Origin: Actinocatenispora rupis
GTDB lineage: Bacteria; Actinomycetota; Actinomycetes; Mycobacteriales; Micromonosporaceae
Assembly: GCF_016861975.1 (NCBI RefSeq)
Contig: NZ_BOMB01000021.1
Coordinates: forward strand, 248,001-312,000
DNA: 64,000 nt
Reading direction: 5' to 3'
Under the pieces are notes generated by a model. That model saw nothing but the letters and a program-made list of their open reading frames with translations, was not told where the DNA came from and ran no database searches. Made by a program: the position numbers and the translations under genes. The first letter of the stretch is position 1; the number at the start of each line of letters is the position of its first letter. Below, one piece after another: positions 16,810 through 25,847 of the stretch.

Positions 16810-18014
16810 GCGGAGTCTCCGGCTGTACTCGGGTACGCGGCGGCCAGGCCGGGCCGGTCGGCCGCGAACGGGGACGGATCGGTGGACGGTGGCGCGCCGA
16901 CGAACAGCTCGCCGAGCAGCCGGCCGGTGGCCGGGGCGAGGCCGATGCCCGCACCCTCGTGCCCCGAGGCGTACCACAGCCCCGGTACGGCCGGGTCCGG
17001 GCCGATGACCGGCAGATGGTCCGGACTGTACGGCCGGAACCCGCCGTACGCCCGGATCGCGGTGACCGCGCCCAGCGCCGGGAACAGCGCGACCGCGCCC
17101 GCGGCCAGCAGCCGCAGCGCCGCCACCCGGATCAGCGGGTCGAAACCGATACGCTCCCGCGTCGAGCCGATCAGTACGGTGCCGGCGCGGGTCGCCTCGA
17201 CGACCGCCGACGCCACCAGGTCGGCCGACGCGGAACCGACGTCCGCGACGTACCCCGCGTCGTACACCTTGTGGCGGACGGTGGGTGGCAGCGGCTCGGT
17301 GACCAGCACCATGCCGCGGCGCGGCTCCACCGGCAGCCGGCCCTGCGCGAGCGCCGCGATCCGCCCCGACCACGGGCCCGCCGCCACCACGACCGCCGGC
17401 GTACTCACCGGGCCCGCCGCGGTCTGCACGGTGAACCCGCCGGACGTGCGCTGCAGCCCGGTCACCGGCGCGTCCGGTACGACGGTGGCGCCGCGGGCGA
17501 CCGCGGCGGCGAGCATCGCGGTCGCCGCCAGGACCGGCTGTACCTGCTGGTCCTGCGGGTAGTAGACGGTGGTGACGAGCTCGCGGGTGAGGTGCGGTTC
17601 CAGTTCGGGCGCCGCGTCGGCGGCCACCTCCTCGGCGGTGACGCCGGCCTTCCGCTGGTCGTCGGCGAGCGCGCGCAGCGCCTCGGCCGCCTCGGCGGTG
17701 CGGGCGACCATCAGGCCGCCCTTGTCCTCCAGCTCCAGGTCCGGTGTACGCCCGAGGTCGGCGGCGAGCCGGTCGGGCAGCTCGCGCCAGAGGTCGAGCG
17801 AGAGCTGCGTGAGGGTGAGCTCCGGCCCGGGTGTCTTGTCCGAGACGAGCAGGTTGCCCTCGCCGGAGGCGGTGGTACCGGCGGCGACCGCGCCCCGGTC
17901 CACGACCAGTACGGACAGGCCACGCGTGGCCAGCTCGTACCCGCAGGAGGCGCCGATGATGCCGGCGCCGATGACCACCACGTCCGCGGTGGCGGGCGGT
18001 GACTCCGTGAACAC
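16806..18014 (-). CDS. DadA-family FAD-dependent amine oxidoreductase (HcnC/LhpE-like)
   Basis: 402 residues from the GTG at 18014, which has AGGAG close upstream; an in-frame ATG 13 codons earlier lacks one. FAD is bound by VVVIGAGIIGASCGYELA; VVVAAGPWSGRI and GHEGAGIGLAPATG are further DAO-fold markers. It is the catalytic amine-oxidising subunit type in HcnABC, in D-hydroxyproline dehydrogenase and in opine oxidases. The substrate (glycine, D-hydroxyproline, an opine or another imino/amino acid) is not readable. First gene of the operon. Confidence 0.9.
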   Translation of the reverse strand: MFTESPPATADVVVIGAGIIGASCGYELATRGLSVLVVDRGAVAAGTTASGEGNLLVSDKTPGPELTLTQLSLDLWRELPDRLAADLGRTPDLELEDKGGLMVARTAEAAEALRALADDQRKAGVTAEEVAADAAPELEPHLTRELVTTVYYPQDQQVQPVLAATAMLAAAVARGATVVPDAPVTGLQRTSGGFTVQTAAGPVSTPAVVVAAGPWSGRIAALAQGRLPVEPRRGMVLVTEPLPPTVRHKVYDAGYVADVGSASADLVASAVVEATRAGTVLIGSTRERIGFDPLIRVAALRLLAAGAVALFPALGAVTAIRAYGGFRPYSPDHLPVIGPDPAVPGLWYASGHEGAGIGLAPATGRLLGELFVGAPPSTDPSPFAADRPGLAAAYPSTAGDSA

Positions 18015-18032
18015 TCGTCTCCTGTTCGATGC

Positions 18033-18051
18033 GGCGAACGGGTGTTTCGCC
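18033..18051. promoter_or_regulatory. Dyad in the promoter region of the amine dehydrogenase operon
   Basis: GGCGAA (18033-18038) and TTCGCC (18046-18051) form a short inverted repeat 19 bp before the first gene of the flavoprotein operon. The rest of the 271-bp divergent gap to asnB is GC-rich and shows nothing else I can name. Confidence 0.3.
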
Positions 18052-18285
18052 AACCTAACAACGGCGCGGCGCCGGGTGGACGGCGCATCCGAGAGCCTAG
18101 CCCCGGGTACGGCCCCGGTCGGGGACGGCGGCGCGCCCGGCGTCGCCCGACACGCCCGGGTACGCCGACACGCCGGGAACTGGACGTTCCGTACGGGCGC
18201 GCGCAGGCCCGACCAATGGGGCGCGGCGCCGGGGGTGTGCGGTCACACGCGCAGCCACCACGACCCGCATGGAAAGATGGCTGCC

Positions 18286-20241
18286 ATGTGCGGACTGCTC
18301 ACCTTCGTCAGCGCCCACGGCATCGCCGGCGTCCACCGCGACAGCATCGCCGACGCGCTGGAGAACCTGCACCACCGCGGTCCCGACGACACCGGGGTGG
18401 AGACCTTCGGCGACTCGCCGGGCGGCGACGTCGTCTGCGGGTTCAAGCGGCTCGCCTTCATCGACGTGGCGCACAGCCACCAGCCGCTGCGCTACCTCGA
18501 CCGGTACCTGCTGACCTTCAACGGCGAGATCTACAACTACATCGAGCTGCGCGACCAGCTCCGGCGCGAGTGCAACGCCCGGTTCGAGACCGACGGCGAC
18601 GGCGAGGTGATCCTCGCCGCGTACCACCACTGGGGTCTGGAGACGGCGCTGCGCCGGCTGCGCGGCATGTTCTCGTTCGTGATCTGGGACAAGGTGGAGC
18701 GGCGCGCCGTCGGCGCCCGCGACCCGTTCGGCATCAAGCCGCTGTTCTACCTGCTCACCAACGACGGGCTCTACCTGACGAGCGAGAAGAAGGCGCTGAT
18801 GCCCTTCGCGCCGTCCGCCCGCGCCGGCAACAACGGCATCGACCACGCCAACCTGTCCCACTACCTGACCTTGCAGTACGTGCCGGAGCCGAGCACGATG
18901 CACCGCGGCATCCACCGCGTCGAGTGCGGCCAGGCGTTCACGTACCGGCCGGGTGAGCCCGTGCAGCTGTCCCGCTACTACCGGGCCGACTTCCGGCCGT
19001 CGCCGGTCAGCGACGAGCAGGCGCTGTACAAGAAGATCGAGGACACGCTGCGCGAGTCGGTCCGGCTGCACATGCGGTCCGAGGTGCCGCTGGGCTGCCT
19101 GCTGTCGTCCGGCATCGACTCGACCGCGGTCGTGGCGCTGGCCCGCGAGTTCAACCCGAAGGTCAAGACCTTCACCGTCGGGTACGACGTGCCCGGCTAC
19201 TCGGAGATCGACGTCGCGGCGGACTCGGCGCAGCACCTGGGCGTGGAGCTGATCCCGACGAAGATCGGGCCGCAGGACATGATGGAGCAGCTGCCGCGGA
19301 TCGTCTGGCACCTGGACGACCCGGTCGCCGACCCGGCGCTCGTCCCGCTCTACTTCGTGAACCGCACCGCCGCGCAGCACGTCACCGCGGTGCTGTCCGG
19401 CGAGGGCGCCGACGAGTTCTTCGGCGGGTACACGATCTACCGGGAGCCGCTGTCGCTGCGCAGCGTCGCCGCCATGCCGGACGGCATCAAGCGCGGCCTG
19501 CGGTCGGTGGCGAACGTGATGCCGGAGGGCGTGAAGGGCAAGAGCTTCATCGACCGCGGCACCGTACCGCTGGAGGAGCGCTACTACGGCAACGCGCGGA
19601 TCTTCTCCGAGGCAGAGAAGAAGACCCTCATGCGGTACTACGACCCGCGCGTGCAGTACACGGACGTCACCGCCCCGCTGTACGCGGAGTGCGCGCACCT
19701 CGACGAGGTGACCCGCATGCAGTACATCGACCTGTACACGTGGCTGCGCGGCGACATCCTCGTCAAGGCGGACCGGATGTCGATGGCGCACTCGCTGGAG
19801 GTGCGTGTCCCGTTCCTCGACCCGGTGGTGTTCGAGCTGGCCGCGACGATCCCGACCGAGCTGAAGGTCACGCTGCGCGGCAACCACACGAAGTACGCGC
19901 TGCGGCAGGCGGTGCGCAACATCGTGCCGCCGCCGATCGTGAACCGGCGCAAGTGGGGCTTCCCCACGCCGACCCGCGTCTGGCTCAAGAACGACATGTA
20001 CGAGTGGGCCGCGATGATCCTCGCGCAGTCCGCCGCCGGTGAGCTGATCGACCTGCCGTACGTGCGGAAGCTGCTGGACGCGCACCGCAAGGGCGAGGCC
20101 GACAACAGCCGCAAGGTCTGGACCGTACTGGTGTTCTGCGTCTGGCACGCCATCTTCGTCGAGCGGTCGATCGACCCGCGGCCGAAGCCGGCCGAGTCGG
20201 CGCTGCTGACGAAGCCGGTCGTGCACCGCGTCACGCGGTGA
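18286..20241 (+). CDS. asnB: Asparagine synthetase (glutamine-hydrolysing)
   Basis: Makes asparagine from aspartate, glutamine and ATP. 651 residues, matching the actinobacterial AsnB length. The start MCGLLTF places the amidotransferase nucleophile at Cys2; HHRGPDDTG and FNGEIYNYIELR complete the glutaminase domain. The synthetase domain carries the pyrophosphatase loop LLSSGIDSTAVVAL and SGEGADEFFGGY. ATG at 18286 is fixed by Cys2. Its stop overlaps the GTG of the next gene by 4 bp. Confidence 0.97.
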   Translation: MCGLLTFVSAHGIAGVHRDSIADALENLHHRGPDDTGVETFGDSPGGDVVCGFKRLAFIDVAHSHQPLRYLDRYLLTFNGEIYNYIELRDQLRRECNARFETDGDGEVILAAYHHWGLETALRRLRGMFSFVIWDKVERRAVGARDPFGIKPLFYLLTNDGLYLTSEKKALMPFAPSARAGNNGIDHANLSHYLTLQYVPEPSTMHRGIHRVECGQAFTYRPGEPVQLSRYYRADFRPSPVSDEQALYKKIEDTLRESVRLHMRSEVPLGCLLSSGIDSTAVVALAREFNPKVKTFTVGYDVPGYSEIDVAADSAQHLGVELIPTKIGPQDMMEQLPRIVWHLDDPVADPALVPLYFVNRTAAQHVTAVLSGEGADEFFGGYTIYREPLSLRSVAAMPDGIKRGLRSVANVMPEGVKGKSFIDRGTVPLEERYYGNARIFSEAEKKTLMRYYDPRVQYTDVTAPLYAECAHLDEVTRMQYIDLYTWLRGDILVKADRMSMAHSLEVRVPFLDPVVFELAATIPTELKVTLRGNHTKYALRQAVRNIVPPPIVNRRKWGFPTPTRVWLKNDMYEWAAMILAQSAAGELIDLPYVRKLLDAHRKGEADNSRKVWTVLVFCVWHAIFVERSIDPRPKPAESALLTKPVVHRVTR

Positions 20242-20849
20242 CCCCGGACGACGCCCGCCGCGCGGCCGGGTACCTGACGGTGGACGAGCTGCTCGCCGCC
20301 CTGCCGGACGTCCTCGTCCTGGACCCGGCGGGCACGCTCGTGTCGCCCGGCGTGGTCGTCGCGCCCCGCGCCGTGCTGTACCCGGGGGTCGTGTTGGCCG
20401 CGACCGACGCGGCGGTCACCGTCGGCGCCGGGGAGTACTGGCCGGGTACGAGGATCGTGGCCCGGCGGGGTGCCCGCGTCACCGTCGGCGCCGGGTGCCT
20501 GTTCGAGGGCGGCGTGACGGTGCGCGCCGAGGGGCCCGGCCGCACGGTGCGGATCGGGGACGGGTGCCGGCTCACCAACGGGGTCGAGCTGCTGGCGGAC
20601 GCGGACCTCGGCGACGGGGCGCAGATCCTCGGCCGGATCACCGCCGCCGACGTGGTCCTGGCCGCGGGCGGCTCGTACGCCGACCCCGACCCGGACGCGC
20701 GCGCCGCCGTACTGAAGGGTTTCGGCACGGCGCGCGGAGTGCGGCTCGGCGTCGGGGATGTGGTCGACGGCGCCGGTGACTTCGCGCGGGCCCGGGTGCG
20801 GCGCCAGGCGGAATACCACCCGAAACGGGACGACGAAGCCGACTCGTGA
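20238..20849 (+). CDS. Left-handed beta-helix (hexapeptide-repeat-like) protein
   Basis: 203 residues, translationally coupled to asnB by a GTGA overlap. After an N-terminal helix (LTVDELLAALPDV) the central 120 residues read as short beta turns such as SPGVVVAPRAVLYPGVVLA, VTVGAGCLFEGGVTVRAEG and VRIGDGCRLTNGVELLADADLG, the rhythm of hexapeptide-repeat acyltransferases and GlmU C-termini. No catalytic His is obvious, so an enzyme activity is unproven. The coupling hints at a role with AsnB or its product. Confidence 0.7.
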   Translation: MTPDDARRAAGYLTVDELLAALPDVLVLDPAGTLVSPGVVVAPRAVLYPGVVLAATDAAVTVGAGEYWPGTRIVARRGARVTVGAGCLFEGGVTVRAEGPGRTVRIGDGCRLTNGVELLADADLGDGAQILGRITAADVVLAAGGSYADPDPDARAAVLKGFGTARGVRLGVGDVVDGAGDFARARVRRQAEYHPKRDDEADS

Positions 20850-20895
20850 TGTCCTAGCATCCTGCTGTCCGATCACCAGACGGCAGGGAGCGGCG

Positions 20896-22245
20896 ATGAC
20901 GGGCTGGTACCGCAGGGTCGGGGTCGTGGCGGCGGTGGGCGCGCTGACCGGCGGGGTCCTGGTGGGGGTGGTCGGTTCGGCGGCGCAGGCCACCCCGACG
21001 ACGTACTACGTGGACGCGACCGGTGGCAGCGACGCCAACGCGGGCACGTCACCCGCGACGGCGTGGCGGTCGCTGGCGAAGGTGAGCGGGTACGCGTTCG
21101 CCGCCGGCGACACGGTGGCGTTCCGGAAGGGCGGTACCTGGACGGGCACGTTGACGCTGGCGGCGAACGGCACCAGCGCCGCCCCGATCACCGTCGGCTC
21201 GTACGGGGACGGCGCGCGGCCGGTCGTCACGGGCGGCAGTACGTGCGTGGCGGTCGAGGGCAACTGGTGGGTGGTCACCGAGCTGACCGCGTCGGACTGC
21301 GGCTGGGCCGGCTTCGAGATCGGCCGGTCGGGCGCGGCCGCCGGTACGCACGGCCAGCACGACGTGCTCGACTCGGTCCGCGCCGAGCACAACGTCGCCG
21401 GAGTGTCCATCATGGACACTGCCGGGCACGATGCCGTGCAGTGGAGCCAACTCGTCGACAACGACAAGATGAGCGTGAACACGCCGGGCGGCGACGACGA
21501 CTCCGGCGCGTTCGGGGTGCTGCTCAACGGGGACGACAACCTGGTCACCCGCAACACGATCAGCGGCAGCTTCGCCGCCAGCGACGACTACACGTACGAC
21601 GGGGCGGCGGTCGAGATCTACGACGGCGACCGCAACACCGTCACGTACAACACGACCGTGGACAACGAGACCTTCACCGAGCTGGGGCACCGGCCGGGCG
21701 GGACCGCCAGCGACAACATGTTCGGGTACAACACGGTCACGTCGACGAAGCCGCGCGGCTCGTTCCTCGTCACCCGCGGCGCCGACGACACCAACCTCGG
21801 CCCGGTACTCGGCACCCAGGCGTACGACAACTCGGTGTACCTGCCGCAGTCCGGGTACGATCCGGCGACCGGCCGCGGGCTCAGCGAGGGGTGGGTGTGC
21901 GACTCCGGTTGCGCGCCAAGCATTCTCAAGCTGCGCAACAACGTCTTCTCGGTCTGGTGGAAGCCCGGGTACGAGGACGGCGAGGGCGCCGACGAGGACA
22001 ACGACGTCTACGACACCTCGTACCCGGAGACGCAGTGGCAGTTCGCGGGCGGCGCGCACGACGTGCGTACCGACGATCCGGGGTGGGTCAGCAAGACCAC
22101 CCCGGATCTGCACCTGACCGCCGGCAGCCCTGCCATCGGGATCGGCGTCGAACCCGACCCGGAGTACGCCGACGCGTTGCGGTGGGACCTGGACGGCACC
22201 GAACTGTCCGGCACCCGCGACGCCGGCGCCTACCAGCACTCCTGA
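20896..22245 (+). CDS. Secreted right-handed beta-helix protein
   Basis: 449 residues. A Sec signal peptide with hydrophobic core VVAAVGALTGGVLVGVV ends at about AQA (residue 32). The mature start TTYYVDATGGSDANAGTSP is typical of extracellular parallel beta-helix proteins related to polysaccharide lyases. Asn/Asp-rich repeats such as NLVTRNTISGS and RNTVTYNTTVDNETF mark the coils; TAGSPAIGIG is the usual end of such helices. No lyase active site can be named. It is convergent with the sugar ABC operon and might prepare its substrate outside the cell (inference). Confidence 0.82.
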   Translation: MTGWYRRVGVVAAVGALTGGVLVGVVGSAAQATPTTYYVDATGGSDANAGTSPATAWRSLAKVSGYAFAAGDTVAFRKGGTWTGTLTLAANGTSAAPITVGSYGDGARPVVTGGSTCVAVEGNWWVVTELTASDCGWAGFEIGRSGAAAGTHGQHDVLDSVRAEHNVAGVSIMDTAGHDAVQWSQLVDNDKMSVNTPGGDDDSGAFGVLLNGDDNLVTRNTISGSFAASDDYTYDGAAVEIYDGDRNTVTYNTTVDNETFTELGHRPGGTASDNMFGYNTVTSTKPRGSFLVTRGADDTNLGPVLGTQAYDNSVYLPQSGYDPATGRGLSEGWVCDSGCAPSILKLRNNVFSVWWKPGYEDGEGADEDNDVYDTSYPETQWQFAGGAHDVRTDDPGWVSKTTPDLHLTAGSPAIGIGVEPDPEYADALRWDLDGTELSGTRDAGAYQHS

Positions 22246-22249
22246 CCGC

Positions 22250-22281
22250 GCCGCCCGTACCCGCCAGCCGGTGCGGGCGGC
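22250..22281. terminator. Hairpin between convergent genes
   Basis: GCCGCCCG (22250-22257) pairs with CGGGCGGC (22274-22281); the 16-base loop has further complementarity. It fills the gap between the beta-helix gene and the permease operon and probably stops both transcripts. Confidence 0.7.
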
Positions 22282-22284
22282 GAC

Positions 22285-23160
22285 TCAGCCCTTCACCGCC
22301 CCGGTCAGTACGCCCTTCGTGAAGTGCCGTTGCAGGAACGGGTACACGAGCAGGATCGGCACGATCGACACGACCAGGATCGCCATCTGGATCGCCGCCT
22401 GCGGGGGCAACTGCTCGGTCCCCAGGTCGGCCGACCCGAGCTGCGTGTCGTTCACGACGTACGTGCGGAGCACCAGTTGCAGCGGCCATGCCGTGCTGTC
22501 GTTGAGGTACAGCATCGCGTTGAAGAACGCGTTCCAGTAGCCGACCGCGTAGAACAGGCCGATCACCGACAGCACCGCGCGGGACAGCGGCAGCACGATG
22601 CTGCCGAAGATGCGCAGCTCGCCGGCGCCGTCGATGCGCGCGCTCTCGATGATCTCGCCGGGCAGCCCGGCGAAGAACGACCGCAGCACGATCACGTTGA
22701 ACCCGCTGACCATCGTCGGCACGATCAGCGCCCACACGCTGTCCAGCAGCCCGACCTGCTTGACCACCAGGTACAGCGGGATCATGCCGGGGGAGAACAG
22801 CATGCTGAACAGGACGACCAGCAGCAGCGGCCGGCGCGCCGAGAAGTGCGGCCGGGACAGCGCGTACGCGAGCAGCGCGGACACGGTGAGGCTGGCGAAC
22901 GTGCCGACGACGGTGACGAACACGCTGATGCCCAGCGCCCGGGTGACGACGCCACCCGCGAACAGCGACCGGTACGCGTCCAGGTGTACCGAGTCGGGCA
23001 GCAGTACCAGGCCGCCCGCCTCGTTGATCTGCCGGTCGGGCGCGACGCTGGTGGAGACCACCCCGACGAACGGCAGTACCACCAGGGCACAGAACACCAG
23101 CAGTACCAGGCCCTTGAACGCGCGCATCGGCCACGAGGGCGCGTCCCTGCGACGGCTCAC
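22285..23160 (-). CDS. ABC sugar transporter permease (YtcP/LplC-like)
   Basis: 291 residues, six predicted membrane helices. The EAA loop reads ESARIDGAGELRIFGSIVLP, the contact site for the ATPase. PDRQINEAGGLVLLPDSV and the closing HFTKGVLTGAVKG are hallmarks of the CUT1 LplC/YtcP group, which pairs with LplB-type permeases and large LplA-type binding proteins. The GTG at 23160 overlaps the previous permease by 4 bp. No ATPase gene is nearby; as in many CUT1 systems a shared MsiK-type ATPase probably serves (inference). Confidence 0.92.
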   Translation of the reverse strand: MSRRRDAPSWPMRAFKGLVLLVFCALVVLPFVGVVSTSVAPDRQINEAGGLVLLPDSVHLDAYRSLFAGGVVTRALGISVFVTVVGTFASLTVSALLAYALSRPHFSARRPLLLVVLFSMLFSPGMIPLYLVVKQVGLLDSVWALIVPTMVSGFNVIVLRSFFAGLPGEIIESARIDGAGELRIFGSIVLPLSRAVLSVIGLFYAVGYWNAFFNAMLYLNDSTAWPLQLVLRTYVVNDTQLGSADLGTEQLPPQAAIQMAILVVSIVPILLVYPFLQRHFTKGVLTGAVKG

Positions 23161-24110
23161 CGGCTGTACACCCCCTCCTCGCCGAAGATGTGCGCGACCT
23201 TGTTCGCGGCCAGCACCAGGGCGACCCCGACGAGGCCCTTCACCAGTCCGACCGCGGCGGCCACCCCCCACTGTCCGGCGACCACGCCGTTGTTGTAGAC
23301 GTACGTGTCGAGCACCTCGCTGACGTCCCGGCCGACCGCCTGCTGCTGCAGGATGATCTGCTCGAACCCGACGGTCAGCGAGTCGCCGAGCCGCAGGATG
23401 AACAGCAGGATGATGACGCCGCGCAGGCCGGGCAGCGTCACGTGCCACAGCTGCCGCCAGCGCCCGGCCCCGTCCACGCTGGCCGCCTCGTACAGCTGGG
23501 AGTCGATGGTGGACAGGGCGGCCAGGAACAGGATCGTGGCCCAGCCGGTGTCCTTCCAGATCACCTGCGAGGTGAGCAGCACCCGGAACAGGTCGGAGTT
23601 GCCGATGATGTCGAGCGTGGCGAGGTTGTGCGCGCGCAGGACGTTGTTCAGCAGCCCGCTGCCGCCCAGCATCTGCTGGAACAGCGCCACCACGATCACC
23701 CACGACATGAAGTGCGGCAGGTACAGGATGCTCTGGGCGATGCGCTTGATCCGCTCCGAGAACAGCGAGTTCAGCAGCAGCGCCAGCAGGATCGGCGCCG
23801 GGAACACGAACACCGCCTGCAACAGCGTCAGGACCAGCGTGTTCGTCAGCGCCCGCAGGAACGCCGGGTCGCCGTTCACCAGGACCGCGAAGTTCGCCAG
23901 GCCGGACCAGGCGCTGTCCCTGATGCCCAGGAACGGTTGGAAGTCCTCGAACGCGATCACGTTCCCGAGCAGCGGCAGGTACTGGAAGCCCAGGATCAGC
24001 GCGATGCCCGGCACCGCGAACAGCAGCAGTACGCGGTCGCGGACGAGTCGGCGGAGCAGCCCGGCGCGCTGGCGCCCCGGGGTTCGGCGCGTCGGTGCCC
24101 GCAGCATCAC
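23157..24110 (-). CDS. ABC sugar transporter permease (LplB/YteP-like)
   Basis: 317 residues. Membrane segments begin near LLLFAVPGIALILGFQYLP and the EAA loop reads EAASVDGAGRWRQLWHVTLP. IAFEDFQPFLGI and SVILYLPHF-like text (SILYLPHFMSWVI) are typical of the LplB subgroup. GTG at 24110 overlaps the binding-protein stop by 4 bp; an ATG one codon later is an alternative start. Middle gene of binding protein-permease-permease. Confidence 0.92.
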   Translation of the reverse strand: MMLRAPTRRTPGRQRAGLLRRLVRDRVLLLFAVPGIALILGFQYLPLLGNVIAFEDFQPFLGIRDSAWSGLANFAVLVNGDPAFLRALTNTLVLTLLQAVFVFPAPILLALLLNSLFSERIKRIAQSILYLPHFMSWVIVVALFQQMLGGSGLLNNVLRAHNLATLDIIGNSDLFRVLLTSQVIWKDTGWATILFLAALSTIDSQLYEAASVDGAGRWRQLWHVTLPGLRGVIILLFILRLGDSLTVGFEQIILQQQAVGRDVSEVLDTYVYNNGVVAGQWGVAAAVGLVKGLVGVALVLAANKVAHIFGEEGVYSR

Positions 24111-25750
24111 CGCCTCGCCGCGTCGGCGTGGGCCTTCGCCAGCTCGGTGCGCATCTGCTCGCCGCCCTGCGACAGGAAGGACTTCACCGCGTCCTTCCAC
24201 GACGACACCGGCCGCCGGCCCTGCACGATCTGGTTCTCCACGTCCAGCAGGACCGCGGACAGCTGCGCGTACTTGCGCGACATGGTCTCCGAGTACAGCC
24301 CGTACGAGTCGTCGAACAGCAGGCGCGGCGCGATCGTCTGCTGGATCGCGTGCTGGCGCTTCGCCACGTCGGGCTTGCCCGCCCAGTACAGGGCCATGTC
24401 CGCGTCGCAGACGTACTGCAGGCCGATGCCGGTCTCGACCACGCCCGTCTTGGTGGGCACCGGATCCGTACCCTCCAGCGTGTAGTGCCGCCCGGCCAAC
24501 CCGTACTTGCGGAACAGGTACTCCTCGGTGCCGAACGGCGCGGCCATCCAGTTCGCCACCGCGAGCATCGTCTCCACGGAATGCTTGGCGGACTTGGCAA
24601 AGGCGGTGATGTTGTTGAGCGCCGCGCCCATCCACGGCTTGCCCTGGCCGCCCGAGTACCCGGGCACGTCGAGCATGTCCACGGCGAACGCGTCGCCCGC
24701 GGTGTTCGTCGCGTAGTACTGGTTCCAGGCGACGAAGCTGTCCAGGTCGAACACGGCGACCCCGCCGTTGAACCACTGCTTGCGGGCGCTCGCGTCCGCG
24801 GAGAACGCGTCCGGGTTGACGACACCGGCGGCGACCATCCTGCGCGTCGCCTCCAGCGCCTCCAGGTTCGCCTCCTGCTCGTACTTGCTGGTGAACTTCC
24901 CACCGTGCTGCGCCCAGTTGTTGGCGATGCCGAGCATCTGCCGCACGTAGTCGGTCGGCGGCTTCGTCCACGCCCAGCGGTGCCGCTTCGGGTCGTTCAC
25001 CTCCTTGCACAGGTCCAGGAACTCCGCGAAGCTCGCCGGCGCCGGACGCTTGATTCCCTTGGCCGCCAACAGATCCACCCGGTACAGCGGCAGCGACGTG
25101 CGGGACATCCCGCGCGGCACCGGCACCCCGTAGATGCCGCCGTTGAACACGCACCCCTTCCAGTACTCGGTCGGGATGTTCGCCAGGAACGGGTACTTCG
25201 CCACCGCGTCGCCCGACAGGTACCTGGTCAGGTCGTGGCACTTGGCCTTGAGCAGCGCCGGCAGTTCGACGGTGGTGGGCGGGATGTTGACGAGGTCGGG
25301 CAGGTCGCCGCCGGCAACCTGGGTGGCGAACTTCTTCGGGTAGTCGTCGTTGGACGCCATGCTGATGGTCAGCGGCGAGCCGAGCCGCTCGTTCACGGCC
25401 TGCCAGAAGGGATTCCGGCCGGCGGCGGGCGGGATGGCGCCGGGAATGTTGGTGAGGAAGCTGATCGGCTTGCCGTCGCCGGGCTTCTCGCTGATCGCCC
25501 GCACCGGATGCGCCGGGTACCTGAGGAAGCCGGCCAGTACGCGGTCGGTGGCGGGCAGGTCCGGCGCGACCCCGGCGTACCGCTTGTACGTGGGGAGGGT
25601 GACCGCGAGGTTCGCGGCGGACGTGTCGGCGCCCGATGAGCCGCACGCGGTCAGCAGGGGAGCGCCGGTGACCGTGACGGCGGCGGCGGTCAGCCCGCCG
25701 CCGAGGAACGTTCTTCTGCTGATGCGCTGCATGGGGGGCATGGAGGGCAT
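24107..25750 (-). CDS. ABC transporter solute-binding lipoprotein (LplA type)
   Basis: 547 residues, the large binding-protein class that goes with LplB/LplC permeases. The signal has a twin-arginine motif (SRRTFLGGG), a short hydrophobic stretch and a lipobox LLTAC with Cys near residue 36, so it is a lipoprotein probably exported by Tat. A start at 25750 is preceded by GGAAGAGAG; two more in-frame ATGs follow within seven codons and are possible. NNITAFAKSAKHSVE and EEYLFRKYGLAGRHYTLEGTD resemble LplA. The ligand is not evident from sequence; location facing a sialidase suggests a sialylated or related sugar. Confidence 0.9.
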   Translation of the reverse strand: MPSMPPMQRISRRTFLGGGLTAAAVTVTGAPLLTACGSSGADTSAANLAVTLPTYKRYAGVAPDLPATDRVLAGFLRYPAHPVRAISEKPGDGKPISFLTNIPGAIPPAAGRNPFWQAVNERLGSPLTISMASNDDYPKKFATQVAGGDLPDLVNIPPTTVELPALLKAKCHDLTRYLSGDAVAKYPFLANIPTEYWKGCVFNGGIYGVPVPRGMSRTSLPLYRVDLLAAKGIKRPAPASFAEFLDLCKEVNDPKRHRWAWTKPPTDYVRQMLGIANNWAQHGGKFTSKYEQEANLEALEATRRMVAAGVVNPDAFSADASARKQWFNGGVAVFDLDSFVAWNQYYATNTAGDAFAVDMLDVPGYSGGQGKPWMGAALNNITAFAKSAKHSVETMLAVANWMAAPFGTEEYLFRKYGLAGRHYTLEGTDPVPTKTGVVETGIGLQYVCDADMALYWAGKPDVAKRQHAIQQTIAPRLLFDDSYGLYSETMSRKYAQLSAVLLDVENQIVQGRRPVSSWKDAVKSFLSQGGEQMRTELAKAHADAARR

Positions 25751-25827
25751 GGAGGGCTCTCTTCCGCGCAAGGAAGTTACCGGGAGGTGATCGGCGCGTT
25801 GCCGATTGAACGGTGCGGCCCCACCAT

Positions 25828-25847
25828 GACATAGTACGTCCTATGTC
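25828..25847. promoter_or_regulatory. 20-bp palindromic operator over the sialidase start codon
   Basis: GACATAG and CTATGTC flank T-ACGT-C; only one symmetric base pair of the 20 bp mismatches. It covers the sialidase ATG (25843) and a CATAGT box that, with TTGAAC at 25806-25811, looks like a -10/-35 pair. It is the only such dyad in the shared divergent gap, so it may control both the sialidase/lyase genes and the ABC operon. The GntR gene at 28064 is the likely binder (inference). Confidence 0.75.

Noticed and set aside
15029-18014. Naming the flavoprotein operon hydrogen cyanide synthase
   Set aside because: The same three-subunit architecture serves opine oxidases and D-hydroxyproline dehydrogenase; sequence reading alone cannot choose.
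18097-20226. 709-codon minus-strand frame opposite asnB
   Set aside because: Exact antisense of a conserved gene with no recognisable protein features.
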